Source: a virus
Length of the DNA stretch: 64,000 nt
Direction: 5' to 3' (one strand)
IMG/VR virus record: IMGVR_UViG_3300029267_003532
Span: 1-64,000 of that record
The position numbers and the translations under genes are program-made. The stretch's first letter is position 1; each line of letters opens with the position of its first letter. This document shows, one piece after another, positions 14,179-21,709 of this stretch. Under the pieces are notes generated by a model that saw only the letters and a program-made list of their open reading frames with translations, was not told where the DNA came from and did not search any database.

Positions 14179-14912
14179 GCAGAAGAGGCATCAGACTCTG
14201 GTTTCGCTGGGTTGCCTGTCGCCGGCAGGCCCGCCGCTGGCTGCGCCACAACGACGCCGACAAGATCGTCGCCGCTGTAATGTGGCACCTGAACGTCGCC
14301 GCCGCGCACCTCTCACCGAGCTTCAAATCGAGCGCCATCTATGCACTCAAAAACCGCTTGATCCAGCACTTCTACCAGGCCGGCTACACGAGTGCCGTCC
14401 AGCTCAAAACACAAAAAGCGCTCTGCTGGCGCTGCGAGGGAACGGGCGACTTTTACGGCGAGGAATGCTGGAAATGCGAGGGGACCGGTATCTATCGCAT
14501 ACACCACCTCTATCTGTTCGTCTTTCGCATCGCCGGCCGTACCTATGCCTGGCACCAACCAACCAACCAGGTTGAGTACGACGTCACTCTAACGGATGAC
14601 ATCGTAGGCGCCTATCAGGCGCGGACCCGCGATCGAGGCGCCTTCCTTTTCGGCTATCCAGGCCTGCTTGTGCTTTACTACCTCACCGTGTACGAGTACT
14701 TGCGCCAGCGCGGCTACGAGGTCGCCCCCGACTACGACCTGCGTCCCCGTCTGGGCAAATGCATCGTCGAGGACTGGTCTGCCTGGGCCAGTTCGAAATC
14801 CTGGCTCTGCAAACTGAGCATCCTGACCGACCAGGTGCGTAACTGGCTGCAATCACGACCTCACAAAAACGTCGAGCGTGGCTTTGTCGAAGAAACAGAA
14901 ATCCCGTTCTGA
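14172..14912 (+). CDS. Zinc-binding protein with DnaJ-type Cys repeats
   Basis: 246 residues. CWRCEGTGDFYGEECWKCEG (about 89-108) is a pair of CxxCxGxG repeats as in the DnaJ zinc-finger module. The N-terminus is basic and Trp/Arg-rich (RLWFRWVACRRQARRWL), suited to nucleic-acid contact. No J-domain is present. It lies in the replication operon, so a DNA- or RNA-binding role is possible. Confidence 0.65.
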   Translation: MVSRRGIRLWFRWVACRRQARRWLRHNDADKIVAAVMWHLNVAAAHLSPSFKSSAIYALKNRLIQHFYQAGYTSAVQLKTQKALCWRCEGTGDFYGEECWKCEGTGIYRIHHLYLFVFRIAGRTYAWHQPTNQVEYDVTLTDDIVGAYQARTRDRGAFLFGYPGLLVLYYLTVYEYLRQRGYEVAPDYDLRPRLGKCIVEDWSAWASSKSWLCKLSILTDQVRNWLQSRPHKNVERGFVEETEIPF

Positions 14913-14924
14913 AAGAGAGGATCA

Positions 14925-15461
14925 ATGAAATACGCCGAGAAATCGCCCTACTGGGTCACAACGGTCAACCCGTACAAATCCCAAGCCGAGATCATGGTCC
15001 TCCTCGAGGACTTCGGCGCAACCAACAGCATGGTCGCTCAGGGCCAGGCTGACGGCAAACTGGCTTGGCTCGTCCGCTTCGAGTACGAGGGCGTCGCGCA
15101 CCGCTTCGCCTTCACTCCGCTCGAATGCGAGTACCCGGACAAGGTCTCCAGCTTTGGCGGCACGCGCCGCAAGCACTCGGACCAGGCCCGGTTCCAGATG
15201 GGCCGCACCGCCGCCCATTTCACCAAAGCGATCCTGACTGCAGCCGAGTCCCAGCCGCACGCTCTCTTTGGCTTTGTCGAGCTGCCCGAGGCTGGCTACC
15301 ACGCCGGCGGCATTCCGGTCACAGCCGGCGAGCTCAACATAGACGGTCTGGTGGGCCAGCTACCCGAACTCTCATTCGGAGACATCGGCTCACGTCAGGT
15401 CCTGCTACAAGCCGAGACCCCGGACATCCGCGTCGAGTACGTTGGTGAGGTGGTCCAATGA
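14925..15461 (+). CDS. Unknown protein
   Basis: 178 residues, alpha/beta in appearance (WVTTVNPYKSQAEIMVLLED; AWLVRFEYEGVAHRFAFTPL). The DQARFQMGRTAAHFTKAIL part suggests a conserved helix. GAGAGGA lies before ATG 14925. It overlaps the radical SAM gene by four bases (ATGA), suggesting a joint role, but the family is not recognised. Confidence 0.6.
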   Translation: MKYAEKSPYWVTTVNPYKSQAEIMVLLEDFGATNSMVAQGQADGKLAWLVRFEYEGVAHRFAFTPLECEYPDKVSSFGGTRRKHSDQARFQMGRTAAHFTKAILTAAESQPHALFGFVELPEAGYHAGGIPVTAGELNIDGLVGQLPELSFGDIGSRQVLLQAETPDIRVEYVGEVVQ

Positions 15462-16231
15462 CCACCCCCAAACGCTATGACTGCATCTACCAACCGGCCG
15501 GCCGCGCACGCGAATACGCCCCCTGGGCGCTCAACCTCTACCGCGGCTGTGATCACGGCTGCACCTACTGCTACGCGCCGGCCATCGTTCGCATAGACCG
15601 CGCCGAATTCCACGCACACCCGACCCCATACCGCGACATCCTGCACCGCGTCGAACGCGCCGCCAAGCGAGCCAGTGGCCACGTCGAGCGGGTCCTGCTC
15701 TGCTTTACCAGCGATCCACACCAGCACCTCGACAGCCAGACCGGCCTCACCGGCCAGGCCATCGAGATACTGCACTGCAACGGCATCAAGGTCACGCTCC
15801 TGAGCAAAGGCGGCTGGCGCTCGATGATCGATATTGAGCGGCTTGGCCCCGGCGACGCCTACGCGACCACCCTGGCTTGCCCGCAATCCAGGGTGGCCGA
15901 ATGGGAGCCCAACGCCGCGCCCATCTCCCAACGGCTCGACGCGCTCGAACACGCCCGCTATCACGGCGCGGACACGTGGATATCTTTCGAGCCGGTGATC
16001 TGGCCCTGGGCAACCCTCGAGCTGCTCTCCCTGGCCCAAGGCCTGATCACCCACTGCAAGGTTGGACCGCTGAACTATGCCAACCGCCTGCCGGCGCACC
16101 TGCGCGCCCAGGTCCCCGAGGTAGACTGGGTGCAGTTCGCCGATAGCTTCCAGGCGCTATGTGATCGGTACAGGGTCGTGTGCCAGTTCAAGGAAGAACT
16201 TTATACCCGGATCGAGGCTGCTATCAAGTAA
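15458..16231 (+). CDS. Radical SAM protein, SPL/Rv2578c-like
   Basis: 257 residues. RGCDHGCTYCYAP carries the CxxxCxxC [4Fe-4S] motif (C31, C35, C38). The rest fits the TIM-barrel half of spore photoproduct lyase-like radical SAM proteins: FTSDPHQ, KVTLLSKGG and WISFEPV strands. Phage members exist but substrates are mostly unknown; nucleic-acid modification or repair is plausible. It is in the replication operon, coupled to the gene before it. A second radical SAM gene lies at 20917. Confidence 0.8.
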   Translation: MTTPKRYDCIYQPAGRAREYAPWALNLYRGCDHGCTYCYAPAIVRIDRAEFHAHPTPYRDILHRVERAAKRASGHVERVLLCFTSDPHQHLDSQTGLTGQAIEILHCNGIKVTLLSKGGWRSMIDIERLGPGDAYATTLACPQSRVAEWEPNAAPISQRLDALEHARYHGADTWISFEPVIWPWATLELLSLAQGLITHCKVGPLNYANRLPAHLRAQVPEVDWVQFADSFQALCDRYRVVCQFKEELYTRIEAAIK

Positions 16232-16248
16232 ACGGAGTGATTCCCATT

Positions 16249-16533
16249 ATGAACACAATCACAATCGTTCCCACTCGCACCTACAACCAAGCCTACACCG
16301 GCTATCACCTCTGCTTGCTCTCTATCTTCAAACGCGCCCGCCTGGACTGCGAAAAAGCCTCGCGCAAACACGCCGTCGATGCGCTCTGCTTTCTCTGCAG
16401 CGACCGCGCCGAGACTCTCAGCCAATACCTCAACATCACCACCGACGACCTCACCGGCCTGACCCGCCGCTGCTGGCAGCAGGTACGCGAACGCTTCGGC
16501 CTCACCCTGGACGATCTGGACAGACCGGACTAG
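16249..16533 (+). CDS. Unknown Cys-rich helical protein
   Basis: 94 residues from ATG 16249 (CGGAG upstream). Helical with five Cys (CLLSIFKRARLDC; ALCFLCSD; RRCWQQV). It ends the plus-strand replication operon and converges on a minus-strand gene eight bases away. The family is not recognised. Confidence 0.55.
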   Translation: MNTITIVPTRTYNQAYTGYHLCLLSIFKRARLDCEKASRKHAVDALCFLCSDRAETLSQYLNITTDDLTGLTRRCWQQVRERFGLTLDDLDRPD

Positions 16534-16540
16534 TGGCAGG

Positions 16541-16720
16541 TCACTCTTCCTGAGATCGAATAACGCGAAAGCGGCGTGTAACTGTCTCCAGTGCACGCCG
16601 CAATATCAGAGCGACCGCGCCGATGATGATGAATAGTCGACGGCGCTTTTTGTTTTTGGGCTTGGACTCTGAGGAATCTTCGGATACTGGGATGCTGTTG
16701 GGTTCCGGCTGGTCTGTCAT
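16541..16720 (-). CDS. Small single-span membrane protein
   Basis: 59 residues from ATG 16720 with AGGAGG (AGGAGGAGC) ten or so bases upstream on the minus strand. An acidic Ser-rich N-terminus (TDQPEPNSIPVSEDSSESKP) is followed by a basic KNKKRRR stretch and one membrane helix LFIIIGAVALIL. It follows the lipoprotein gene by 36 bases and is probably co-transcribed, hence perhaps a surface accessory. Confidence 0.55.
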   Translation of the reverse strand: MTDQPEPNSIPVSEDSSESKPKNKKRRRLFIIIGAVALILRRALETVTRRFRVIRSQEE

Positions 16721-16756
16721 GATGGATGCTCCTCCTGTTATGAATCAAGTCGCTTA

Positions 16757-17557
16757 TCAGTAACAATACCGCGAGACCTCAGCCCCGCCGGCATCGTACA
16801 AATACCCACAGTCGCCCTTGTTATTCCACAGGGCTTGCTCGTTCCCAAAACTCAACCCGCAAGACTCCGGGTGGCCCTCGTTCGTATACACCCGACACAC
16901 CTGTCCCGGCTGCAGCTCGATCCCCGGAAACACAAAGTCCTGCCCCGGCGCGCCGGCGTTCAGACGCCAACCGCCCAGGTTCACCGACGAGCCGCCCTGG
17001 TTGGCGATCTCGGCATATTCGTCGCTCTCGACCCGCTTGACCACTCCATCGTAAAAGATGAACGAGATCACGACCTTGCCGGGGGCTGCTTGTGGCTCCG
17101 GGGTGTTTGTCGGCACGGGCGTCGCAGTCGGTATCGCCGTCGCCGTTGCCGCAATCGTCGGTACAGGTGTGGCCGTGGGCGGCGGCGTGTTGGTCGGGAC
17201 CAGCGTCGCGGTGGGCACACTCGTGGGCGTCGACGTCGCAGTTGGCGCCGGCGTGTTCGTGGGGACGGGCGTCGAGGTGGTTGTCGCTGTAGCAGTCGCA
17301 GTGCTGGTTGCCGTCTGGGTGTCCGGGGGCGAGGGCGTAACGGTTGACGTGGCTGTGCTGACCGGCGTTGGACTGGGCGACGCTGTCGCGGTCTCGGTCG
17401 GGATCGGCGTCGACGTCGGCGCGCTCGTGGGCGTCGCTGGCAGCGCGTCCGCATCCACAGGTAGTGGGGGCAGGGTGGCGATCCGGTTCGCTGTCGGCGA
17501 CGCGCAGCTGGCCAGCAGGACCAGGGAGAGGGCGAGTAGGGCGAGTGTGCGCTTCAT
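16757..17557 (-). CDS. Lipoprotein with Thr/Pro linker and lamin-tail domain
   Basis: 266 residues. The signal peptide ends in a lipobox LLASC (14-18), so the protein should be lipidated and displayed outside the cell. Residues about 38-160 are a TPTxTP low-complexity stalk. The C-terminus ([38 protein letters not shown]) is a lamin-tail domain, an Ig-like fold. Such proteins are common in Chloroflexota. On a temperate phage this looks like a lysogenic conversion gene altering the host surface, for example in superinfection exclusion. Confidence 0.8.
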   Translation of the reverse strand: MKRTLALLALSLVLLASCASPTANRIATLPPLPVDADALPATPTSAPTSTPIPTETATASPSPTPVSTATSTVTPSPPDTQTATSTATATATTTSTPVPTNTPAPTATSTPTSVPTATLVPTNTPPPTATPVPTIAATATAIPTATPVPTNTPEPQAAPGKVVISFIFYDGVVKRVESDEYAEIANQGGSSVNLGGWRLNAGAPGQDFVFPGIELQPGQVCRVYTNEGHPESCGLSFGNEQALWNNKGDCGYLYDAGGAEVSRYCY

Positions 17558-17648
17558 GGTTAGAGCAGCCTTTGCACTAGATATCGAACGCCACTATTTT
17601 CATTCTACCCTAACTCGTGAAAAAGCACAAAGTCAGCGATCTATTGAG

Positions 17649-17668
17649 ATTATGATCATAATGGAAAA
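17649..17668 (+). promoter_or_regulatory. Dispersed 20-bp palindrome, site S5
   Basis: ATTATGAT-CATA-ATGGAAAA. Its core ATTATGA-TCATAAT is a perfect 14-bp palindrome; the right flank is degenerate. Confidence 0.45.
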
Positions 17669-17692
17669 GGTCACCGCGACAACGGTGGCCTT
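17667..17692 (-). terminator. Terminator after the second XRE gene
   Basis: AAGGTCACCG pairs with CGGTGGCCTT around CGACAA; TTTT follows on the minus strand. Closely related to the hairpin at 4502-4533. Confidence 0.65.
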
Positions 17693-17744
17693 CAGATCAA
17701 GGACACTCTCGCTGGCGGGGGAGGCCGGCAGCCTGGGGCAGGGT

Positions 17745-17999
17745 CTACTCTCGCTCGCTCTCAGGCATCTCGTCGGGGTGATCGACCCAGAGCAGGTCGT
17801 TCGGGGTGCAGCCGAGGGCATTGCAGATACGGGTGAGGACAGCCAAAGAGATCATCTGTTGCTCGTTGGTAGCCATCCGAGAGAGAGTACTGGTTGACAC
17901 ATTGGCTTCTTCGCTGAGCATTCGATAGGTCATTCTGACCCCGCGCCGATCGCCGGCTAGGGCCATCCTAGAACGTAGTTGAAACCGTGCTTGCCCCAT
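17745..17999 (-). CDS. XRE/Cro-like regulator
   Basis: 84 residues from ATG 17999 (GGAGG five bases upstream, so preferred to the ATG at 18011). A complete Cro/CI HTH (YRMLSEEANVSTSTLSRMA) with TRICNALGCTPNDLLW closing helices, and a short acidic tail. It diverges from the phage sigma-like operon, with its own promoter, so it probably controls that switch and itself. Confidence 0.8.
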   Translation of the reverse strand: MGQARFQLRSRMALAGDRRGVRMTYRMLSEEANVSTSTLSRMATNEQQMISLAVLTRICNALGCTPNDLLWVDHPDEMPESERE

Positions 18000-18034
18000 T
18001 GTTCCCTCCATAAATCATTTACTATGCTGCGTAT

Positions 18035-18064
18035 AGTATACCACGGAAGACGTTACGATGTCAA
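18035..18064 (-). promoter_or_regulatory. Promoter of the second XRE regulator
   Basis: Minus strand TTGACA (18059-18064), 18 bases, TATACT (18035-18040). The -10 lies in the near-palindrome GTATAGTATAC. Confidence 0.7.
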
Positions 18065-18115
18065 TACGCTACGCCGTCTAATTGTACGGATTTTCCACAT
18101 TTAGCAAACTGACCC

Positions 18116-18144
18116 TTGACAGAAAGACCAAGATCGAGTATACT
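18116..18144 (+). promoter_or_regulatory. Promoter of the sigma-factor operon
   Basis: TTGACA (18116-18121), 17 bases, TATACT (18139-18144). AAACTGACCCTTGAC here is shared with the promoter at 1208, and ACGGATTTTC upstream (18086-18095) matches the boxes at 3975 and 4128. Confidence 0.75.
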
Positions 18145-18181
18145 TATATTGAGTAATTGATACAACGAAGGAAAACGAAGA

Positions 18182-18206
18182 GGCGAGGTGCTACGAACAC
18201 CTCGCC
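18182..18206 (+). other. Leader hairpin of the sigma-factor operon
   Basis: GGCGAGGTG pairs with CACCTCGCC around CTACGAA, about 30 bases into the predicted transcript. No T-tract; a stabilising 5' hairpin or a regulatory leader. The remaining leader to 18300 shows nothing else. Confidence 0.45.
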
Positions 18207-18300
18207 CCGAATGCCAAAACCTACACTCGCGAAAGTCAGGACTCTGGCAGCCTCATGATACCACGAGAGGCGGTCAGGGTCAAACAACAGGAGGACCCGA

Positions 18301-18843
18301 ATGCTGACCACAGGCCAGCCGCTGACCGCCAATCAGCAAGCAACGCTAGTTGCCCTGCAACCCTATCTGACCCGCATTGCGCACAACATCGTGCGCACCC
18401 ACTACCCCGAGCAAGACGCCGACGAACTGCTCCAAACAATGAACGAAGCCATCTGCGAGCGAGCCGCCCAGGACCCGACCTTCCTCGACCAGACCCCGGG
18501 CTACATCACCCGCGCAGCCGCCTGGGCAGCCCGCAACTACTGCCAGCGCGAGCGCTTTGGCCACAACCTGGTCCCCCAGTCCCTGGACGCCGAAACCGGC
18601 GACGATCACACCCTGGCCGAGACGATCCCCGCGCCCCTCGCCGACCTCGATCTGCCCCTCGACGTCGCTCGCGCCCTGGCCAGGCTCAGTCGCAAGCGCC
18701 AACAGATCGTCGCAATGCTGGCCCAGGGTTTCCAGCGCAAAGAGATCGCCGAGCGCTTTGGCGTCAAATCGCCCAGCCTCACCTGGGACTTGAACAAGAT
18801 CAAGACCGTGCTGCAGCCGGTCTACGCAGCGGTGAGGAGGTAA
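18301..18843 (+). CDS. Phage-encoded sigma-70-like factor
   Basis: 180 residues, AGGAGG before ATG 18301. Residues about 20-90 resemble sigma region 2 (YLTRIAHNIVRTHYPEQDAD, then GYITRAAAWAARNYCQRERF) and residues 125-175 region 4 (LARLSRKRQQIVAMLAQGFQ, EIAERFGVKSPSL). ECF-like two-domain length. It would bind host core polymerase and direct it to special promoters; the CCCTAATTT-N12-TTTGTTATA elements just downstream are the obvious candidates. A non-sigma HTH paralogue is the alternative. Confidence 0.75.
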   Translation: MLTTGQPLTANQQATLVALQPYLTRIAHNIVRTHYPEQDADELLQTMNEAICERAAQDPTFLDQTPGYITRAAAWAARNYCQRERFGHNLVPQSLDAETGDDHTLAETIPAPLADLDLPLDVARALARLSRKRQQIVAMLAQGFQRKEIAERFGVKSPSLTWDLNKIKTVLQPVYAAVRR

Positions 18844-18847
18844 CACG

Positions 18848-19621
18848 ATGGATCAAGTCTACACGTTCACCTTTACATTCAAGGCCAACGGCCAGATTCG
18901 CAAGCAGACCCGCCGCGTGCCCATCGCCGAACTTTGGCAGAAATTTAACCTCGCCGCAGACTGGCGCCGCGAGGGCGTGCCCGAGGAGAACCGCAGGTCA
19001 GAGGTGTATGGCCCCGGTCTCTCCAAGGTCATCTGCGACGAATACGCGCGCCGGCGGCTGCGCGAAATCCTCGAACCGCTGGGCCTCGTGCCGATCGAGC
19101 CAGAGATCATCGGTCTGCTCTGGGCGCGCCTGGCCGGTGAGGATCGCTATCAGCTTTACAAAATTCGCAAAGAAACCGTCGAGCTCGAGGGCTACGAGCG
19201 CCCGCACCTGATCCACCACGGACTGATTCCCGTCTCCGACGACAAGGTCGACGCGGCATTCTGGTGGTCCACCGAGAAATGCTGGCGCGACCTGGGGATC
19301 TGGATCAACGATAGCCCTGGACTGATCATCATGTCGTACGTGAACACAGTCAAGGTCGCGCTTCAGGACATCCCTCACATTGTGCCCCAGTTGGCCGACG
19401 GACAGGTAATCCGCGCATCCGTCCGCTTTGACTACAAGGGCCGGGCCAATCGCTACCCATATATGGTTCCTACCCGGATCAAAACGCGGATCAACGATTT
19501 ACGCGGCCGCTACCCCAACGCGACTGAGGATCTCGCCGTCGTGCCGACATCGATCCTGCATGCGTCGTATGGCTATGGATTGCCCTCGGCATTGAGTCCC
19601 ACACCGGCATTCGCAGGATGA
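18848..19621 (+). CDS. Unknown protein co-expressed with the sigma factor
   Basis: 257 residues, four bases after the sigma gene. The start reads YTFTFTFKANGQIRKQTRRV, a beta-hairpin, then mixed alpha/beta (WWSTEKCWRDLGIWINDSPG; RASVRFDYKGRANRYPYMVP). No known motif. Its placement suggests an anti-sigma, co-activator or replication protein, which the sequence cannot decide. Confidence 0.6.
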   Translation: MDQVYTFTFTFKANGQIRKQTRRVPIAELWQKFNLAADWRREGVPEENRRSEVYGPGLSKVICDEYARRRLREILEPLGLVPIEPEIIGLLWARLAGEDRYQLYKIRKETVELEGYERPHLIHHGLIPVSDDKVDAAFWWSTEKCWRDLGIWINDSPGLIIMSYVNTVKVALQDIPHIVPQLADGQVIRASVRFDYKGRANRYPYMVPTRIKTRINDLRGRYPNATEDLAVVPTSILHASYGYGLPSALSPTPAFAG

Positions 19622-19628
19622 TATATGG

Positions 19629-19648
19629 ATTCGGATCATAATCCAAAT
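19629..19648 (+). promoter_or_regulatory. Dispersed 20-bp palindrome, site S6
   Basis: ATTCGGAT-CATA-ATCCAAAT, one of the most symmetric copies, five bases upstream of the -35 at 19653. Confidence 0.65.
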
Positions 19649-19652
19649 GCCC

Positions 19653-19681
19653 TTGCTCTATCTTGCCGTTTTTGGTAAGAT
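19653..19681 (+). promoter_or_regulatory. Promoter of the gene at 19711
   Basis: TTGCTC (19653-19658), 17 bases, TAAGAT (19676-19681). Site S6 adjoins it. Confidence 0.6.
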
Positions 19682-19710
19682 AGAGTCACAAACAGAACGG
19701 ATGTGCTACT

Positions 19711-20424
19711 ATGACAAAACTACTGATCACCAAACTGCAAAAGCGGCCCGATGGCAACGTCGATCTCTTTGGCCGCGGTCATCGCTACAAAGACACGACC
19801 CTATTTGACGTGTCCGATCTCTTTGAGGTGGGCATTGACCCCGCCGATCTCCAGGTCGGTGTCGAGACGCCATGCCGGTTTTATGCGCACTGTGTCGCGT
19901 CTTCAAAACTGAACAAGAGCGGAAATCCTTACCTAAACGTCGAATACCTGGAGGCTGTTTCCAACGGCAACGGCAACGGCAACGGCCACCAGGCCGCGCC
20001 CGCCGGCGAACTGAACAGCGCCATTTTGGATGAGCTGCGCGCTGTTCACGGCGAACTGACTCAAATGCGCCGGCTGCTCAACCGTGCGTTTGTGGGGCAG
20101 GTCATCGACCCGCCGCTCGTAACGGATGACGACCCAACCGAACCGCCCACGGGTGAGGGAGATAACGACCTCGACGATCCTGACGACGTCCCACGCCCAC
20201 CTGCTACCAGTGCCCAGCCACTCAGCGACGATCAGGCGCGACGCAACTTTTCCAGCCTGGCCGGGCCGGCGATCCGCGAGGGCCAAGTCACGTCGGAGGA
20301 GGTCAATGAACTGGTCAAAGGTGCTATCGCCACAGGTTGGCGCGACGCGCTCGTCGAACTGCAGGCGCTGATTGCGCAGGCTGAGAGTGAGCAGGAACGC
20401 GAACTCGTTGCAGTTTATCCCTAA
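19711..20424 (+). CDS. Possible ssDNA-binding/recombination accessory protein
   Basis: 237 residues. The N-terminus (1-80) has an OB-like beta pattern (LLITKLQKRPDGNVDLFGRG; GVETPCRFYAHCVASSKL). An (NG)n linker (about 87-95) precedes a helix, an acidic Asp-rich region (TDDDPTEPPTGEGDNDLDDP) and a C-terminal helical domain. That layout resembles phage single-strand binding proteins, but no signature motif is clear. Its stop lies inside element C2. Confidence 0.55.
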   Translation: MTKLLITKLQKRPDGNVDLFGRGHRYKDTTLFDVSDLFEVGIDPADLQVGVETPCRFYAHCVASSKLNKSGNPYLNVEYLEAVSNGNGNGNGHQAAPAGELNSAILDELRAVHGELTQMRRLLNRAFVGQVIDPPLVTDDDPTEPPTGEGDNDLDDPDDVPRPPATSAQPLSDDQARRNFSSLAGPAIREGQVTSEEVNELVKGAIATGWRDALVELQALIAQAESEQERELVAVYP

Positions 20425-20448
20425 TTTTCATCGCCCTCATTTGTTATA
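20419..20448 (+). promoter_or_regulatory. Phage promoter-like element C2
   Basis: CCCTAATTT (20419-20427), 12 bases, TTTGTTATA (20440-20448), overlapping the upstream stop codon. A transcript would begin just before the closed RNA at 20460. Confidence 0.65.
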
Positions 20449-20459
20449 TAGACACAACA

Positions 20460-20602
20460 CCTACCCGGTCCGAGACGCGGACTGACCACCGAATCCCCCA
20501 GGGTGGGACCGAGGTACAAGCCAGCAAACGCTGGACAACCTGACTGGCCACGAGCGCGGATTGGACGGCGAGATGACGGAGACCAACGACGGACCGGGTA
20601 GG
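20460..20602 (+). ncRNA. Candidate structured RNA / leader of 143 bases
   Basis: A 13-bp perfect stem joins CCTACCCGGTCCG (20460-20472) to CGGACCGGGTAGG (20590-20602), enclosing 117 bases. Inside, CCACC/GGTGG and CCAGC-AAAC-GCTGG form further hairpins, giving a multibranched fold. No ORF fits. It begins about 12 bases after promoter element C2 and ends at the GGGG-rich ribosome site of the gene at 20617. Either a free RNA or a regulatory leader; no known class is recognised by eye. Confidence 0.55.
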
Positions 20603-20616
20603 GGAAAGGGGCTTCA

Positions 20617-20907
20617 ATGCTCATCATCCAATCTGCATGTGCCGAACTGATTGTTAACGTCAAAGACGATGGCTTGACCGACATCGACATGGGTCAGGCT
20701 ATCACGGCCGCAACCGACTACGTCGCCCAACAATTTCCCGGCGAGGATTGGAAACCAGTCGACGTCCAACTCGTCAACTATGATCGCGTTCGGGTCTACT
20801 ATCGTCGTCCGTTTACCGGAGAGTCCGACCTGGATGAAATCAACGCCCACTATGCCCGACTGGCTCGTGTGGGCGACTGCTGCCCGCCCGCTCTGGAGCC
20901 TGCATAG
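20617..20907 (+). CDS. Unknown protein after the structured leader
   Basis: 96 residues. GGGGAAAGGGG lies upstream of ATG 20617. Alpha/beta: AELIVNVKDDGLTDIDMGQA, YDRVRVYYRRPF, with a CC near the end. No family recognised. It precedes the NrdG-like gene by nine bases and may be its partner. Confidence 0.6.
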   Translation: MLIIQSACAELIVNVKDDGLTDIDMGQAITAATDYVAQQFPGEDWKPVDVQLVNYDRVRVYYRRPFTGESDLDEINAHYARLARVGDCCPPALEPA

Positions 20908-20916
20908 GAGATTCCA

Positions 20917-21552
20917 ATGAAACTTCAAGTTGCACACATCAATCCATCCTCCTACGTCGACGGCCCCGGCCAGCGTGCCGTCCTCTACCTGGCCGGCTGC
21001 CCGATCCGCTGCCCTGGCTGCCAGTCCCCGTATCTCTGGGACGAGAATGCCGGCGCCGCAACGGACGTCGACCAAGTGGCCGCCTGCCTGCTCGACACCG
21101 GTCTGCCGATCACCATCTCCGGCGGCGAGCCCTTCGCCCAGGCACCCGCCGTGGCCGAGTTACTCGTCGATCTGCGCATCCAGCAGCCCGACCTGCACAT
21201 CATCGTCTACACCGGCTTTGTGGTCGAAGACATTCTCGACGCCATAGCTCCCGCGATGCCCGAAGCGTGGGTTATCCTCCACGCCGCCAACGTCCTCGTC
21301 GACGGTCCGTTCCAACCCGAGGACGACCACGACCAGGTGCAGTGGCGCGGCTCCAGTAACCAGCGTCCCATCGACCTGCGCGCGACGTGGGAGCGAGCCT
21401 GGCGTTCCCTGGCCCTACTGGACTGGGATGCGCAGACCCTGACGATCACCGCAGACGGCGACCTGCTCGGCGCCGCCGGCACGATGGACGACCTATTCGG
21501 ATCACCAGCCCTGGTCCCCACGCGTATGTGCGGCCAGGTCAGAACAATCTAG
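20917..21552 (+). CDS. NrdG-like radical SAM activase
   Basis: 211 residues. YVDGPGQRAVLYLAGCPIRC and CPGCQSPYLWD carry CxxxCxxC (C28, C32, C35), exactly the pattern of anaerobic ribonucleotide reductase activating proteins. ISGGEPFAQ (about 68-76) is the SAM-binding GGE motif. NrdG makes the glycyl radical on NrdD, but no NrdD is in this window, so it may serve the host enzyme or an unseen gene. The C-terminal 60 residues are extra relative to NrdG. Confidence 0.8.
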   Translation: MKLQVAHINPSSYVDGPGQRAVLYLAGCPIRCPGCQSPYLWDENAGAATDVDQVAACLLDTGLPITISGGEPFAQAPAVAELLVDLRIQQPDLHIIVYTGFVVEDILDAIAPAMPEAWVILHAANVLVDGPFQPEDDHDQVQWRGSSNQRPIDLRATWERAWRSLALLDWDAQTLTITADGDLLGAAGTMDDLFGSPALVPTRMCGQVRTI

Positions 21553-21620
21553 CTGTTTCTCCTCCTGTTGGGGGTGCCGGGGGTGGTGTGGCAGCCATTC
21601 CCGGCCCCTCGTATTTTGGC

Positions 21621-21650
21621 CCCTAATTTTGGGGCCGCTCATTTGTTATA
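21621..21650 (+). promoter_or_regulatory. Phage promoter-like element C3
   Basis: CCCTAATTT (21621-21629), 12 bases, TTTGTTATA (21642-21650), 60 bases before the GTG at 21710. Confidence 0.65.
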
Positions 21651-21657
21651 GATATAG

Positions 21658-21677
21658 ATTGTGAACCTAATCTGAAT
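21658..21677 (+). promoter_or_regulatory. Dispersed 20-bp palindrome, site S7 (CCTA variant)
   Basis: ATTGTGAA-CCTA-ATCTGAAT, eight bases downstream of element C3, at the expected transcription start. Confidence 0.55.
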
Positions 21678-21709
21678 GAGCAACCGAACAGGCCAAACAG
21701 GAGAACAAC

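Noticed and set aside
17058-17897. Long plus-strand ORF rich in VGTGVAVG repeats
   Set aside because: Antisense shadow of the Thr/Pro codon repeats of the lipoprotein; no ribosome site and no domain.
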